From contig NW_015622544.1 in assembly GCF_000835495.1 (NCBI RefSeq), positions 2,570,855-2,634,854 on the forward strand: a stretch of 64,000 bases of DNA. Direction: 5' to 3'. This stretch comes from Cladophialophora immunda. Its lineage: Eukaryota > Ascomycota > Eurotiomycetes > Chaetothyriales > Herpotrichiellaceae. How positions within the stretch are numbered: the first letter of the stretch is position 1; each line of letters starts with the position of its first letter. This document shows, piece by piece, positions 53,278-64,000 of this stretch. The notes beneath the pieces are model-generated. The model had not been told where the DNA came from. It worked only from the letters and a program-made list of their open reading frames with translations, and did no database searches. A program made the translations under genes and the position numbers.

Positions 53278-56200
53278 GTTGGAGTGAAAATTGAAAGAAC
53301 TTTTCGGTGAAAAGTTCTGTGATGTAACTCGAGAAGATGCGATACGCAATGGGAGCTGAAGATTAGACGGATAGGTCCTTCAATTGCGAGTTACAGGAAT
53401 ACATAAAAAGGAGATTACAAGACCGTTTTTATATACCAACGAAGGACGTAAGATATCTCCTCGACGAGACGCGAACGCGTGCTGATCATCTCATCTCTAT
53501 CACTAATAAAGAGTTGAGTTTCGTGTTTTCTTTGTATTCCTGGTGGCAGACTTGTCGCCCCAAGGTATTCAAATCGTACGGCCCTCATGCATAAGCTTGA
53601 TATTATAGTGAGGAGAGAGGAGCTCAGATCTGACGATTAGTCTGTCGGTATTTCTCTCGTAGGTGGATCAGGCTCACTAGGCTGACTGCTTGAGAGCAGG
53701 AAACTCAAGACCCCTGAAAAGTTCGCAATGCGCAAATGTACATCTAAAACGTGTGCAGGTAGACGGGAGTGATTTGAGATGACACGACGTTGGGACGTAT
53801 GTTTCTATCGCTTACGGCAGGTGCCCAAAGGGGCGCTTCAATGCTCAGACACCATAGGTGGACCAACCCTTGCTTTAACCCAACTGGTCCGCCTCCATCG
53901 CCTAAACAAGAATAGATGGCGCGTTTATTGCCAAAATAGGGAGCGCGCGATAGCCCGCCTCGGCGAATGACCGGGTTACGCATCTCATTAATCTGCTGTC
54001 GTTTAGCCTGAGGGATTGTTCTCGCTTTAGTTGATGGACCCAGTATGAAGAATTCTCATGTGGTCCTCAATATCGGCGTCTTCAAGGTCTGTTTAGTAAC
54101 CGTGTAAACGACGACGAAGCTGCAACTAATGCGGTGGCCACATGGCGGAACCCAAACGGGGTGACTTCGAAAACGAGACCTGACAAGTACCGCCATGGAT
54201 ATTTCAAGGTCAAGAAAACCGACAGGCAAAATCACAGCCAGCAGAAGCCGGTTGCCAAACTGTCGTAATTGTGTCTATTTGAGCTGTGTGATGACTTTGT
54301 ATTTGAGCAAGAGCAGACAAGGGAGGAGAAATAAAACGTAGCGAGAGCAGGCTGGACCTCGACGTTCTATGCTGCGGATGTTTCCCGATCCACGCAATCC
54401 CTAAATTGAACGTTATTTCAATGAATCAGAGCATCTACCTTGCCAACAAAGTTCATTTCCTACGGAGCCTGACCCAGAATGTCCCTCCTCGAGAACAATC
54501 AGATAGTCACAATCAATCATAAGTGTCCACTTTACTAACTGAGCCATTCTCTTGGAAACCCATCCTACAAATACCAAGACAGAACCATCAGTTGGCTCAA
54601 TGAGTGGGGAGGAAGCAGGATTGACAATCCGCGGGCGGATTCGTGTCCGTTGTCTGCCTGGCGGCCTTTGACATGGCAGACCTCAGTTCAATCAATTCCC
54701 GAAACTGTTTGCCTTCCACTGGCAGGAACTGACGTAAATGTTGCCTGTCCGGTCTACCAAGCTTTCCCCATCAGAAGAAGCTGATAGTACCGCTGCAGGT
54801 TAGTCGAAGTCGCGATTTTTCAACGTGTACCGACGTCCCGGAAGGGCTGAAATGATCTCCTCGGCTCGTTTGAGACACCAGCTCCTGGGATGCTTGAAAG
54901 TACGTCAGGAATGCGGCTCGTTATGACCTCTCCGTCTCCCGGCTTCCCCTTTCGCTCGGGCTTGGGAGAGCGCTTGTCCTATTCCGTTGCCTCGAAAACG
55001 CGAAAACCTCATTAACCACTCACGCAGTGTCACTGTTACTTGTGTTCCAACGCCTTTCCATTCCATGCAAAGTTTCCCCGGCAAGTACACACACCGCTTT
55101 TCGACGGATTCCTCCAACGACTTTCGCTGAGACTCCACGAGTACTAAGCCTGTGAGACAGCCAGCGGTAACCTGGAAATTGAAGCTTGGAAATTGTGTTT
55201 CAGTGAAGAGTCAAGGATGAAAGATCAACTTGTCGGTTGGTAAGCATAAATCTAGACACTTTCACTTAATCGTGATCTCCTCGCCAAGTTGACCGGCACC
55301 TCTTCAGGCGATAATAGGAGCACTCGTCCGCAAGCGTGATCAGTCATTCTCCTTTGGTCAACGCTGGCTCGATCCTGGCACCTATACTGACGAACCAGTC
55401 GCGCTGAACGATGTTAGGAGTTTCGAAACAGCAACGCTTTTCCGCGACGACGTCGTTGAGAAGGCCTTCGCTGGACTAGCATGTAGCCGAATGGTCTCCT
55501 GCACGCTGCTAACAGGCGGCAGGGCAGTCCTCTCTTGAGAGCCTTAGGTTCCCAAAAGGCTGCACGAGAGGCCCTCCGGCCAGCTTTCCGCGCCGGGAAA
55601 CAAAATCAAGCTGGATCTAAACTGCCCTTCCCCCCGACAACTGAATTTGAAGGCGTTGGAGGAAGAAAGTGAACGACTTTGCGAGGATCGACATCGTCCT
55701 GAACCATAGCAGTGCCAGGCTAGGAAGATGACATCAAATTCGATGACGCTGCCCACTCTCGAGGGCCAAGTTTCAATCGAGAAGGCGCTGGAGTTGTCCA
55801 AGGATCGAGCCGAAGCGGTACCTATACACACGCCAGATTAAGGACGATGGGAATGTACTTCTTAAACCAGGATTATACTCCTCTTCAACGCCATTTGAAC
55901 GTCTTGGCTATAGAGATGGAATCACGCGCGCTGACGAAGAGGTTCAAACCTCACCTCTGCATCCCCGTAACGTGACCACGAGAAGGACTGCGGTCCTCCG
56001 AACAATCTCACCAATAGAAGCTGCGAATCATGGTGCGTCCATTATCTGCAACGATGACCCCGGAAACGTCACCCCTAACACATAAAAGCTTTTCCGAATG
56101 GTCGTCGGAAAAAAATTGCCTATTCTGGGCACCTGAAGCCATGTCGGAATTCGAATGCCTGAAAAGGATCTCGATCACTCGGTCGGGGGAGGCCTCGGGA

Positions 56201-57338
56201 AAGACAATCCGAGGATGACGCTGGCGTTTTCGCCATGAAATGTCCCCCCAGGCTTTGTCCACCCTCACCGCGAACGCGTCACGCAAGCCGTCTCGACCGC
56301 TCCATGCACCTCTCCGTGGGCAGGCAGCTGCAGTGCAACATTGAGCCGGGGCAGATCGGGACACAGCGTCTGAAGCACATCGAAATTCGGCATGCGCTGT
56401 CGTGAAACCTCACAGGAAGTGCTGCGAAAGGCCACAAGAAGTGCTGGCGAATGTGTGCGTTGAAGTGGTGCAACGTCGCGTGAAGCCAGTGCACGGCCGA
56501 TGCATGGGCCTACATATGCTGTGTAACCAAGACTTACCCGCTTGGTGGTGCAGCGTCGACGCCAGCTACCAGCCGTGGCGTGCCAAAACGTTGAATCAGG
56601 TTTATGAATTAGCGGAAGAAATTCCCGTGCCTTCAATTCTCCAGATCATCGCCTGATAGACGTGGGGATGAGGTCACGTCTTTATATAATCTGCAACGGT
56701 GTTCGTATAAGACAAGGTTCGAGGGCTTGTCATTAGGTGTCACCGATGCAGGGTCCTCCAACTGCATGCATGGTCCTTTCCGTTAGTGCAGACTCAGCTC
56801 TCGAAGTTCAATCTTTAGCAATGATTCCTTCATGCCGATCGGACCCGCCTCCGTCTCCCAGAGAGTCGGTGAAATGTGGCTAATGCGCCTTCTTGCGGTC
56901 ACGGTCGTTTAGAACTGCTGCAGGCAAGTCAGAAGGGTTGGCTGAGGCTCGAAATCGGAGAATGAAGAATTCGCGACTTAGATACAATCTAGAATGGACT
57001 CGTTTGTGAGACCAGGAATTCGTGACCCAAAACTCCGTTTGAGAGGCTGGAGTTCAGTTCTAGCAGTGTGAACCTCTCTATGTCCAAAATGCATTGGCTG
57101 GGTCTATCCCCACCGATGCCGAAGTAATTTGTTTCCGTCTGTATGAAATATGGCAGCAGTCGAAACCTCCAGGCAACGCTCAAGTGACTGTGTCTATCGC
57201 GGTATTCCGCGTAAGACAAAACTGATGAAAATCCACAAGGCTCGGGGATGTCTCGCTGTGTGTCGCACTCCAGACGGCAGGGGGAAATGGTTCTCGCTCG
57301 TAATCAAGTCAAAAGAAATGGAATAAATGTCGAAAAGT
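53278..57338. other. Four-kilobase gene-poor stretch
   Basis: No gene is supported. Between about 55310 and 56080 the plus strand has consecutive stop-free stretches of 50-90 codons in different frames without start codons. One ends YTRQIKDDGNVLLKPG and another covers ITRADEEVQTSPLHPRNVT. This is what an eroded gene would look like, but no domain is recognisable. The rest is stop-rich. Confidence 0.4.
53426..53435 (-). promoter_or_regulatory. TATA box of the EthD-like gene
   Basis: TATATAAAAA on the minus strand about 150 bp upstream of the start codon. Confidence 0.4.
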
Positions 57339-58356
57339 CTACCACTTAATGACCTTCTTTGGGAAAAACTCATCGATGAGTTCCAAGTAATAAGGCTAAA
57401 ACGAAACGTCAGAATTCAAGGTAGCAAGATATATGGGTTCGACATACCTTCAACTTCTCAACACTGGGCCGTTCATCACTCTTGCTGTAGAGATCGTAAG
57501 GATTGAATTTCTTGACAGCCTTGAGCATCTCGTGGTCCTTCTCGTTCATGAATTCTCTGTAAGCGCCTTGTTGATGCCATGGGTAGAAGCTGTGATAGCG
57601 GATCATTGCCAACGCCTCGTCGGGAAGCGTTGATTGATCCTTGACGACATGGTAGAGATACTCGTCGTGGCCCCAAGAAAGCATGACATTGTCAAGACCG
57701 CAGCCGGGTGAGTAGATGCCTTCTTTGGTGCTGTAGGTCGGATTCTCGAAATCTGGGTTGCCGCTGAATGACTTGGTACCGTAAATGATGCGGTCATCAA
57801 AAGCACAGCCGACAGGGAAGGTATCGCCAACAACGTCCCATTGACCTTCAGCATCGAAGAAGAACAAGAGCTTGCCCAGGTCGTGAATCAAACCAGTGAG
57901 TTGCATCCAGCGAGGCCGCCCATCACGGCGCATGGCTTCGGCAGATTGAAGGAGATGTTCGATCTGTCCAAGTTCGGTGTCGGGATCAGACTCGTCGATG
58001 AGGGTGTTGAGACGCTCCATGGCTTCCCAGATGGACATCTCGGCGCGGGTCTTGGAGTGGAAATTGTGTCGAGCCTTGAGGTTGTACGCCACTGTCTGCT
58101 TGGTGTGTTGTTCGAGGTAAAAGTTCTTGACCCGGTCACAGGCAGTTTCATATTGGCGGAACTGGGTCTTGTCCTTTTCGGCGTCAAATTTAGAGCCTTC
58201 GTCCTCCTCTGCGTGATGCTGTTGGTTTTTGAGAGCTTGGTCCGCTACGATGTCGGCGTGTTCAATCTCGTCACAAAGGGCCTCAAAAGCGAGACCGTCT
58301 CGGTCATTGCGGAAGGAGGGAGGGTGAGAAGCCTGGTCGAGAAGAACGGCAGACAT
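57339..58356 (-). CDS. myo-Inositol oxygenase (MIOX)
   Basis: A di-iron enzyme converting myo-inositol to D-glucuronate in the cytosol; 321 residues in two exons (58356-57448, 57395-57339). The short last exon adds PYYLELIDEFFPKKVIKW, the family C-terminus, which is missed if the intron is read through. Metal-ligand motifs are visible as LIHDLGKLL (His, Asp), MLSWGHDEYLYHV (His) and IRYHSFYPWHQQGAYR (His). ARHNFHSKTRAEMSIWEA and GDTFPVGCAFDD also match. It is divergent from an aldo-keto reductase that could use its product. Confidence 0.95.
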
Positions 58357-60015
58357 TTTGAATTATAGCACGAGTCGCCGTGTATGGAAGTAGGGTCAGA
58401 GCTCGGTCTTTGTTGGAAGAGATCGTATATGGGCAAGATGAGAAGTTGTAAACCACAGAGGTGCTGGCTTGCCGGCTTATATAGTCGGAAGGTGGCGTCT
58501 TGGGTGACAATTTGTGTTGTTACTCAAACAACAGACGAAAACTGGGTGATCGTAGAGTGAAAACCAGCATTCTGAAGCAAGATTAGAGGTTAATATACAC
58601 TGTCATATTCAATCAGGACTCCATTTAGTGATGGGCAGCGTGGAGTGAATTTTCACGGAGACACCTGGGTTGTCCTCCAATAATCCCGCAAACAATTCAC
58701 ACATTGAGACAAAAATTGAGCGAACCCTGACCCCACACGAAAGGCATGACACAGATGTCTGGTCGCGATAAGTCCAGAGCGAGGCGACGTGGTGGCCCTG
58801 CTGAGAGCTGAAAGTTACCGCATCTGGACGCTGGAGTTGAAGTGGCCGGACGCTGATGGGGCTTGGAGGAGGCGCTAGCCTGCTCATCGACAGCGGGCCG
58901 AAGCACTTGATTCCTTTGATCATGAGAGTGATGGAGATGCCTGCGTGATGAGCTTCCCGGGTGGATGGTATCCTTGCCAGGTTGGTTTATGATTTACGAA
59001 CCAGTGCCATCGTCTTTTCGCCATAGTGACTCGGCCTTTGAACGCTCACGCCTCGTGCCTGGTTGCCTCCCTCCAGTCGGGGCAGGCAAAGGGGAACTTG
59101 GTAAAGTCGGTGAGAGAAAATAGGAAGTCAAGAAAAATGATATATCACAAAGTCAAAATATGTCGACAAGCAGTGTTACACAGCATGAGAGGGATTGCAG
59201 GTGGCCAGGGGTGTCGACAACCCCGGGGATGGAGAGTCGACAGTAGTGGCTCATGCTGTGTTACAGACCACGACCCCTCGAGTGCATAGGCGGAAACTGG
59301 GGTCATTTCGAAAACACAGGTGACCTGACTGATCACCCACACCTGCTCACATGGAGTCCCAGTGAAACATGCGATTCTTTTTCTCGAAACACAGGCCTCA
59401 GGGAAAAACGAAGATGAGGAGAAGTTCGAGAAGGAATCTCGAACCCTTTGAATCAGGCAGGTGGGTCCGGGCGGAGTTTCCTTGTTGAATCTCAGGAGGA
59501 AAGGCCGCGAGGCTGAAGGAAGGCGGCGGTGGGGAAAGGAGGGACGAAGATGGTATCCACCCCGGGCCATCGGCTATTAACTATCTACCAGTATCCGTCG
59601 CTCGTCATATCAAATGCTACCTAGAAGTGTCCTGTCCAGCACTCCGCGCGCATGACTCGCATAAGGTTGAATGGCATGTTGGCCACCCAGGACCGGCTTA
59701 CCACGAACGTCAGATAGGCAATCTAATGCGACCCATATCGTTGTTTCCTACCAGTTTCACGTGCGCCGGAAAATGGACGCTCCATTTGGACGTCCCTAAG
59801 CAGCTCGGGGTTCGGCCGGGCATTAGCCCGAGACTGCGGGGTAGCAGATCGTCCCAGATCGGAAATATTTCGCCGGCCACATAATTTTCCCCTCCGCCTG
59901 CCCCCCAATACACGACATTGCGACCCAAAACACATTGCTGTCGATGCAATAAATTCGCCTATGCGAGTTGTTCAAAGACAACGATAGCATATCCCACAGC
60001 ATCTCACCTGATACG
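58357..60015. promoter_or_regulatory. Divergent promoter of MIOX and aldo-keto reductase
   Basis: A 1.66-kb interval between two start codons on opposite strands. No gene is supported in it. Its length would allow separate promoters as well as shared control. Confidence 0.4.
58476..58484 (-). promoter_or_regulatory. TATA box of the MIOX gene
   Basis: CTATATAAG on the minus strand about 120 bp upstream of the MIOX start codon. Confidence 0.55.
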
Positions 60016-60995
60016 ATGGTTGACGTACCACTCAAGCTCAACACTGGAGCCACCATTCCCGCCTTGGGTCTGGGTATGTTTTGTCCACCTTGCCCTCCAA
60101 TATCCCGCGTAAGGCACTGGCTAACACACGTGTAGGCACATGGCAGAGCCCAGAAGGTCAGGTCCGCGCGGCTGTCGCATATGCGATCAAGTCAGGCTAC
60201 CGCCACATCGATTGCGCCTACGTCTACGGAAACGAGAAAGAAGTGGGCGAGGGGATCAAGGAGGGTCTCGCGGCCACGGGCATTCCCAGAAGTGACCTGT
60301 TCATCACGACCAAGCTGTGGTGCACATATCATACGAGGGTGGAGCAGAACCTGGACATTAGCCTGAAGCTGCTGGGTCTCGACTACGTCGACCTCTACCT
60401 CATACACTGGCCCATCGCCATGAACCCCAACGGCAACGACGAGAAATTCCCCAAACTGCCCGATGGGTCAAGGGACCTGATCCGAGACCGTTCCCACGTC
60501 GACACGTACAAGGATATGGAGAAGTTGCTCAAGACCGGAAAGACAAAGGCGATTGGCGTTGCCAACTACTCAAAGCGATTTCTCGAGGAGCTGCTTCCCC
60601 ACGTTGAGGTGGTTCCGGCCACGAACCAAATCGAGAACCACCCACTACTGCCCCAGCAAGAGATTGTGGATTACTGCAAAGAGAAAGGCATCCTCATCAC
60701 CGCCTACAGCCCTCTCGGTAGCACGGGGAGTCCCTTGATGAAAGACCCACACGTGGTCAAGCTGGCCGAGGAGAAAGGAGTCACACCAGGCTGCATCCTC
60801 CTGAGTTACCACATCGCCAGAGGCAGTTCTGTGCTTGCCAAGTCGGTCACACCTTCTCGCATCGACGAGAACAAGAAAATCGTCTCACTGTCCGAGAGCG
60901 AGCTTGCCTCTTTGGCCGAGATCTCCAAGAACGGCGTCACCCGTTTTGTCTATCCCGCGTTCGGCGTCGACTTTGGCTTCCCCGACAAATCTTAA
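60016..60995 (+). CDS. Aldo-keto reductase
   Basis: An NADPH-dependent (beta/alpha)8-barrel reductase of 305 residues, two exons (60016-60073, 60136-60995). The catalytic tetrad is visible: Asp and Tyr in HIDCAYVYGNEKEVG, Lys in FITTKLW, His in YLIHWP. NIENHP-like NQIENHPLLPQQEI, AYSPLGSTGSP and the cofactor loop ...LAKSVTPSRIDENKKI are as in fungal glycerol/gulonate-type reductases. In the inositol pathway such an enzyme would reduce D-glucuronate to L-gulonate, which fits its place next to MIOX. Glycerol or xylose reduction is the alternative. Confidence 0.9.
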
Positions 60996-62031
60996 GAGCT
61001 CTGGTGAGCGAGACGGGTTCTGCCGTTCATATAGACTTCCAAATCTTCTCATGGTTGGTCACATAGCGAGCGAGCGAGCATTTCGGATTCGAGACTGGAA
61101 AAGGTACACGGGTGCTATGGCTAGAGCGTCTTCTGGGGCTTGTAGACGAAGGCATGGACTCGGCGACGGGATTGGTGATCTTCCAGGCCGACTTCGATAA
61201 ACCCATTTTCCATAGTCCAAAACAAAATAACTAGACACACGCACTGTCTCCCATGAATTCAATACAAAGACGTCGCCATGTTCAACGTTCTGCGGTGTAT
61301 GTCGATTCCCACCACCGAAAACCCACGCTTCTCCGAGCGGAGAACATTTCCCCTTTCCACTCCCCCAGGGCCCCAAACACTGTCCATCATTCTTCGGAAA
61401 TCTCACACCGAGTATGGAAAGGTGTATAGTGAAGCTGCGTTTCAGCAAGAGGGCAAGTTCGATCGACCCGGTTTGCCCAGGCTGGGCGGCTACGCTGTAT
61501 AAAACGGAAGCCCAACCGACTCGTATGCTGCCGACATTCTAGCTTTTGCCTGCCCTGTCTGTCTGTCTGTCTGAAACCCTGCGTCACAGCGAAACACCTG
61601 CCAGACAGATACGGCCGGCCAGTAGGAGAAAGATCAACAATGTCTGACACCTCCTCATCCTTTCATGCAGAGACTCCCCCATCCCCACCGGGCGCGGGTC
61701 TCGTCAATAATAAACCTGAGTAACCACACCGTATCCGCTGTGCTCATCAACAAGCTGCAGGTGTCACTGGTCCCGCGGGCGTTATTTGTGCCTGCTTCTC
61801 AGGAGATATTTAAAGCCCTCCAATTCCCCAGGAAGATCCTCATCCCATCGAGCTCAAGGTCGGACAAAGTGGGCAAATTCTGTGCTATTCAACAAGTTAC
61901 CATCACTCCACCCCATAACAAGCACCGGAGAACGGAAACGCGCAGTTTGCAGGTCCTCGTTCAGGATACTCTGGGAGTAGAAATCTCGACACAGAACCAA
62001 TTGGCGAGAATACAAGCCTGTACCGGCAGCT
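60996..62031. other. Intergenic
   Basis: 1.0 kb without a supported gene. A (CTGT)n run is at about 61556-61573. Confidence 0.4.
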
Positions 62032-63346
62032 ATGGGGTCGTACGTGGAAAACACTGGCAAGATGCTCAACATCGCAGTGGCAGGCTTGGGACGGATGGTG
62101 AGTTTCTGAGTTCCTTGTCCAACCTTCGCCTGGCGGAAGAGCCATATTTTTACAATATACGCATTTGTCTATGTTTATCCACACTCTCTCGGTCGCTTCC
62201 GCCAATTTCGAGACATTATAACCCCCAGTCGACATGCTAACCATGTTCCGCTCCAACAGGGCAAACGCCACGTCGCAACCCTCCTCGGTCGCATCCCTCG
62301 TGCCCGAGTGGTCGCAGTCTGCAGTGCCGCTCCCCACGAGACTGAATGGGCACGCGGGAACCAGGACTACGTCGATTTCGGCATCAAAGTCTACGACAGC
62401 TACGAGGACATGTTGAACCACCAAGGCTTGCAAGCGGTGTGGATCTCGACCAGCACCGACGTGCACGCCAGCCAGACGATCAAGGCCGTGGAGAAGGGTC
62501 TGCACGTCCTATGCGAGAAGCCATTGAGCACGGATCTAAACGAAGTACGTCTCCGCTCGGCCCATTGACCCCAGTCTCCCCTCGAGCCCTACTGACTCCT
62601 CCTTTGACCCAGTACAGGTCTCGGCCGCGATCGCCGCCGCCAAATCGCGCCCCGACCTGAAAGTGATGGCCGGGTTCTCGCGGCGCTTCGACGCGTCGTA
62701 CCGCGACGCCTACCAAAAGGTCAAATCTAACGCCATCGGCGAGGCGTACCTGGTCCGCAGCAACACGTGCGACCTGCTGGACGAGACGGGCTTCTTCGTC
62801 GCCTACGCGAAGCGCAACGGCGGCATCTTCGTCGACTGCACGATCCACGACATCGACCTGGCGCTCTGGTTCATGGACAACCCGGCGCCGAAGTCCTGCT
62901 TCGCCGTGGGCACGCTGAAGCACCACCCGGAGCTGGCCGAGAGCCAGGACGTGGACAACGGGGTCGGCGTGGTCGAGTTCCACGGCGGCAAGATCGCCTA
63001 CTTCCACGCCTCGCGCACCCAGTCCCACGGCCACGACGTCTGCACCGAGGTCAGCGGCACCCAGGGCAAGGTCATGGTCAACGTCATCCCCAGGGCCAAC
63101 AACGTGGTCGTCGCGGACAAGACGGGCATGAGGCACGAGGTCCAGCCCGAGTACTGGCAGCGGTTTGAGGAGGCGTTTGCCACCGAGGCCCAGGAGTTTG
63201 TCGCCTCCGTGCTCGAGGGCAAGGAGGTGCCCGTGCCATTGGAGACCGGGTTCATGGTCATGAAGATCGGGCGCGCGTTGCAGGAGAGCCTGCTGACGGG
63301 CAAGGTCGTGAGGTTCGATGAGCAGGGCAAGAGGATCGAGGAGTAA
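62032..63346 (+). CDS. Gfo/Idh/MocA dehydrogenase, inositol-2-dehydrogenase-like
   Basis: An NAD(P)-dependent sugar or polyol dehydrogenase of 359 residues in three exons (62032-62097, 62260-62544, 62618-63346). The Rossmann IAVAGLGRM|GKRHVATL spans the first intron. GLHVLCEKPLSTD carries the catalytic Lys of the EKP motif, and GGIFVDCTIHDIDLALWFMD has the His/Asp pair typical of the family and its inositol dehydrogenases. The C-terminal substrate domain continues to VVRFDEQGKRIEE. In myo-inositol use this would oxidise inositol to scyllo-inosose; another polyol is possible. The pathway link comes from the MIOX gene 4 kb away. Confidence 0.88.
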
Positions 63347-63793
63347 ATGGGCCTCAGAGAGGCATTGACGAGTGAGAGGGCGTGGGATGTAGAGTCGAGA
63401 CGCCAGCGGTCCGCCTCGGCGTAACCATGTGGAAGTTTCGCGCCTTCCTACAAGACAAGGATGGGTTGGCGGGCGGTACAAGAGAAGGGAAACGCTGGAG
63501 GTGGTCACGGTGTATAGATCAGCGTTCTCTGTGTTCTCACCGTGATTACAGGCGGCGCAATGGGGAGGGGAAAGGGGTGGGAGAGGGAAGTTGATTTGCA
63601 TGAATCATGCTTAATGCTCATTGGCTATCTCTTGTGTGGTTCCTGACTAATTATGGCTTGGCGCCAAGCTCCTATCGACCTTCGACTGTGAATCTTGACA
63701 CAGCACACACAGTTCACTTCACCCTCACTTCACAGAGGGGACTCTCACACGCTCGGCACACACGACAAACGACGTATCCAAGATATCCTCACA
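63347..63793. other. Intergenic
   Basis: 447 bp without a supported gene. Long antisense frames of the dehydrogenase gene extend here but lack family features. Confidence 0.4.
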
Positions 63794-64000
63794 CTAGTTC
63801 TTGGCAGTCTTCTTGCTGGCCTTCTTGTTGCCGACAGGGTTCGCAGCTGCGTTCGCAGCCGAACGCGCAGCAGGGGTCCGGACATACACCTCCTCCACGT
63901 AGTTGGGGTCGTTGCTGCGCATCCCCGCCTTCATGCGGCGACGGGCGTTGATCTGCTTGCGGTCCGTCCCCTGGTACTCAGTGTCCTGCCCCCTAGCAAT
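63794..64000 (-). CDS. 3' end of an unidentified gene (partial)
   Basis: A frame open from the window edge to TAG at 63794-63796; the 5' part lies outside the window. The C-terminal residues are basic: TDRKQINARRRMKAGMRSND, then YVEEVYVRTPAARSAAN, and a Lys-rich end (NKKASKKTAKN). That composition suits the cytosolic tail of a membrane protein or a nucleic-acid-associated protein. I do not recognise it. Confidence 0.5.
   Translation of the reverse strand: MARGQDTEYQGTDRKQINARRRMKAGMRSNDPNYVEEVYVRTPAARSAANAAANPVGNKKASKKTAKN

Noticed and set aside
62480..63601. A 373-codon open frame antisense to the Gfo/Idh/MocA gene
   Set aside because: It mirrors a GC-rich, codon-biased real gene, has His/Arg/Leu/Val-skewed composition and no domain.
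1..64000. CRISPR arrays, bacterial operons, prophage
   Set aside because: No array of direct repeats with unique spacers and no prokaryotic gene layout; the window is eukaryotic with spliced genes.

Overview
The window reads as nuclear DNA of a filamentous ascomycete (Pezizomycotina). Most genes have short introns of about 45-65 bp with GT..AG ends. The gene set includes two Zn2Cys6 transcription factors, a HET-like protein, a secreted large-subunit catalase, a fungal PNGase A and expanded transporter and P450 families. The class cannot be fixed from sequence alone. I assembled exon joins by hand by following reading frames across splice sites; where a join is ambiguous I say so.

Left part (0.9-12.6 kb): an NCS1 nucleobase-type permease and a thymine-7-hydroxylase-like 2-oxoglutarate dioxygenase are divergently transcribed from a promoter that holds several GATA-factor-like sites. 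A Zn2Cys6 regulator follows, making a plausible pyrimidine-salvage/nitrogen cluster. Next is a second transporter/regulator pair: a DHA1-type MFS exporter divergent from a Zn2Cys6 factor whose frame appears to be broken by one base.

Middle (14-31.6 kb): an intronless 756-aa fusion of a RetSat/CrtI-like flavoprotein with a ferredoxin-reductase-like module; a promethin-like lipid-droplet protein with a 20-residue-repeat tail; a secreted catalase; and housekeeping genes ATG3 and SNRNP27-like. These are followed by a large signal-peptide/GPI-type cell-surface protein and a small secreted protein.

32-49.4 kb: a cytochrome P450 and a SAM methyltransferase lie tail to tail. After them come an intron-bearing tRNA (anticodon read as CAT), two adjacent diverged paralogues of an unrecognised coiled-coil family, a cyclin-L-like cyclin, PNGase A, a HET-like protein, Elongator subunit Elp5 and the R-SNARE Sec22.

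Right part (49.8-64 kb): three minus-strand small-molecule genes (DUF302-like, SDR, EthD-like) and a gene-poor stretch of 4 kb. An inositol-catabolism group follows: myo-inositol oxygenase divergent from an aldo-keto reductase, with a Gfo/Idh/MocA dehydrogenase downstream. The window ends inside the 3' end of an unidentified gene. The least conventional observations are the flavoprotein-reductase fusion, the tandem coiled-coil paralogues, and the two catabolic clusters.
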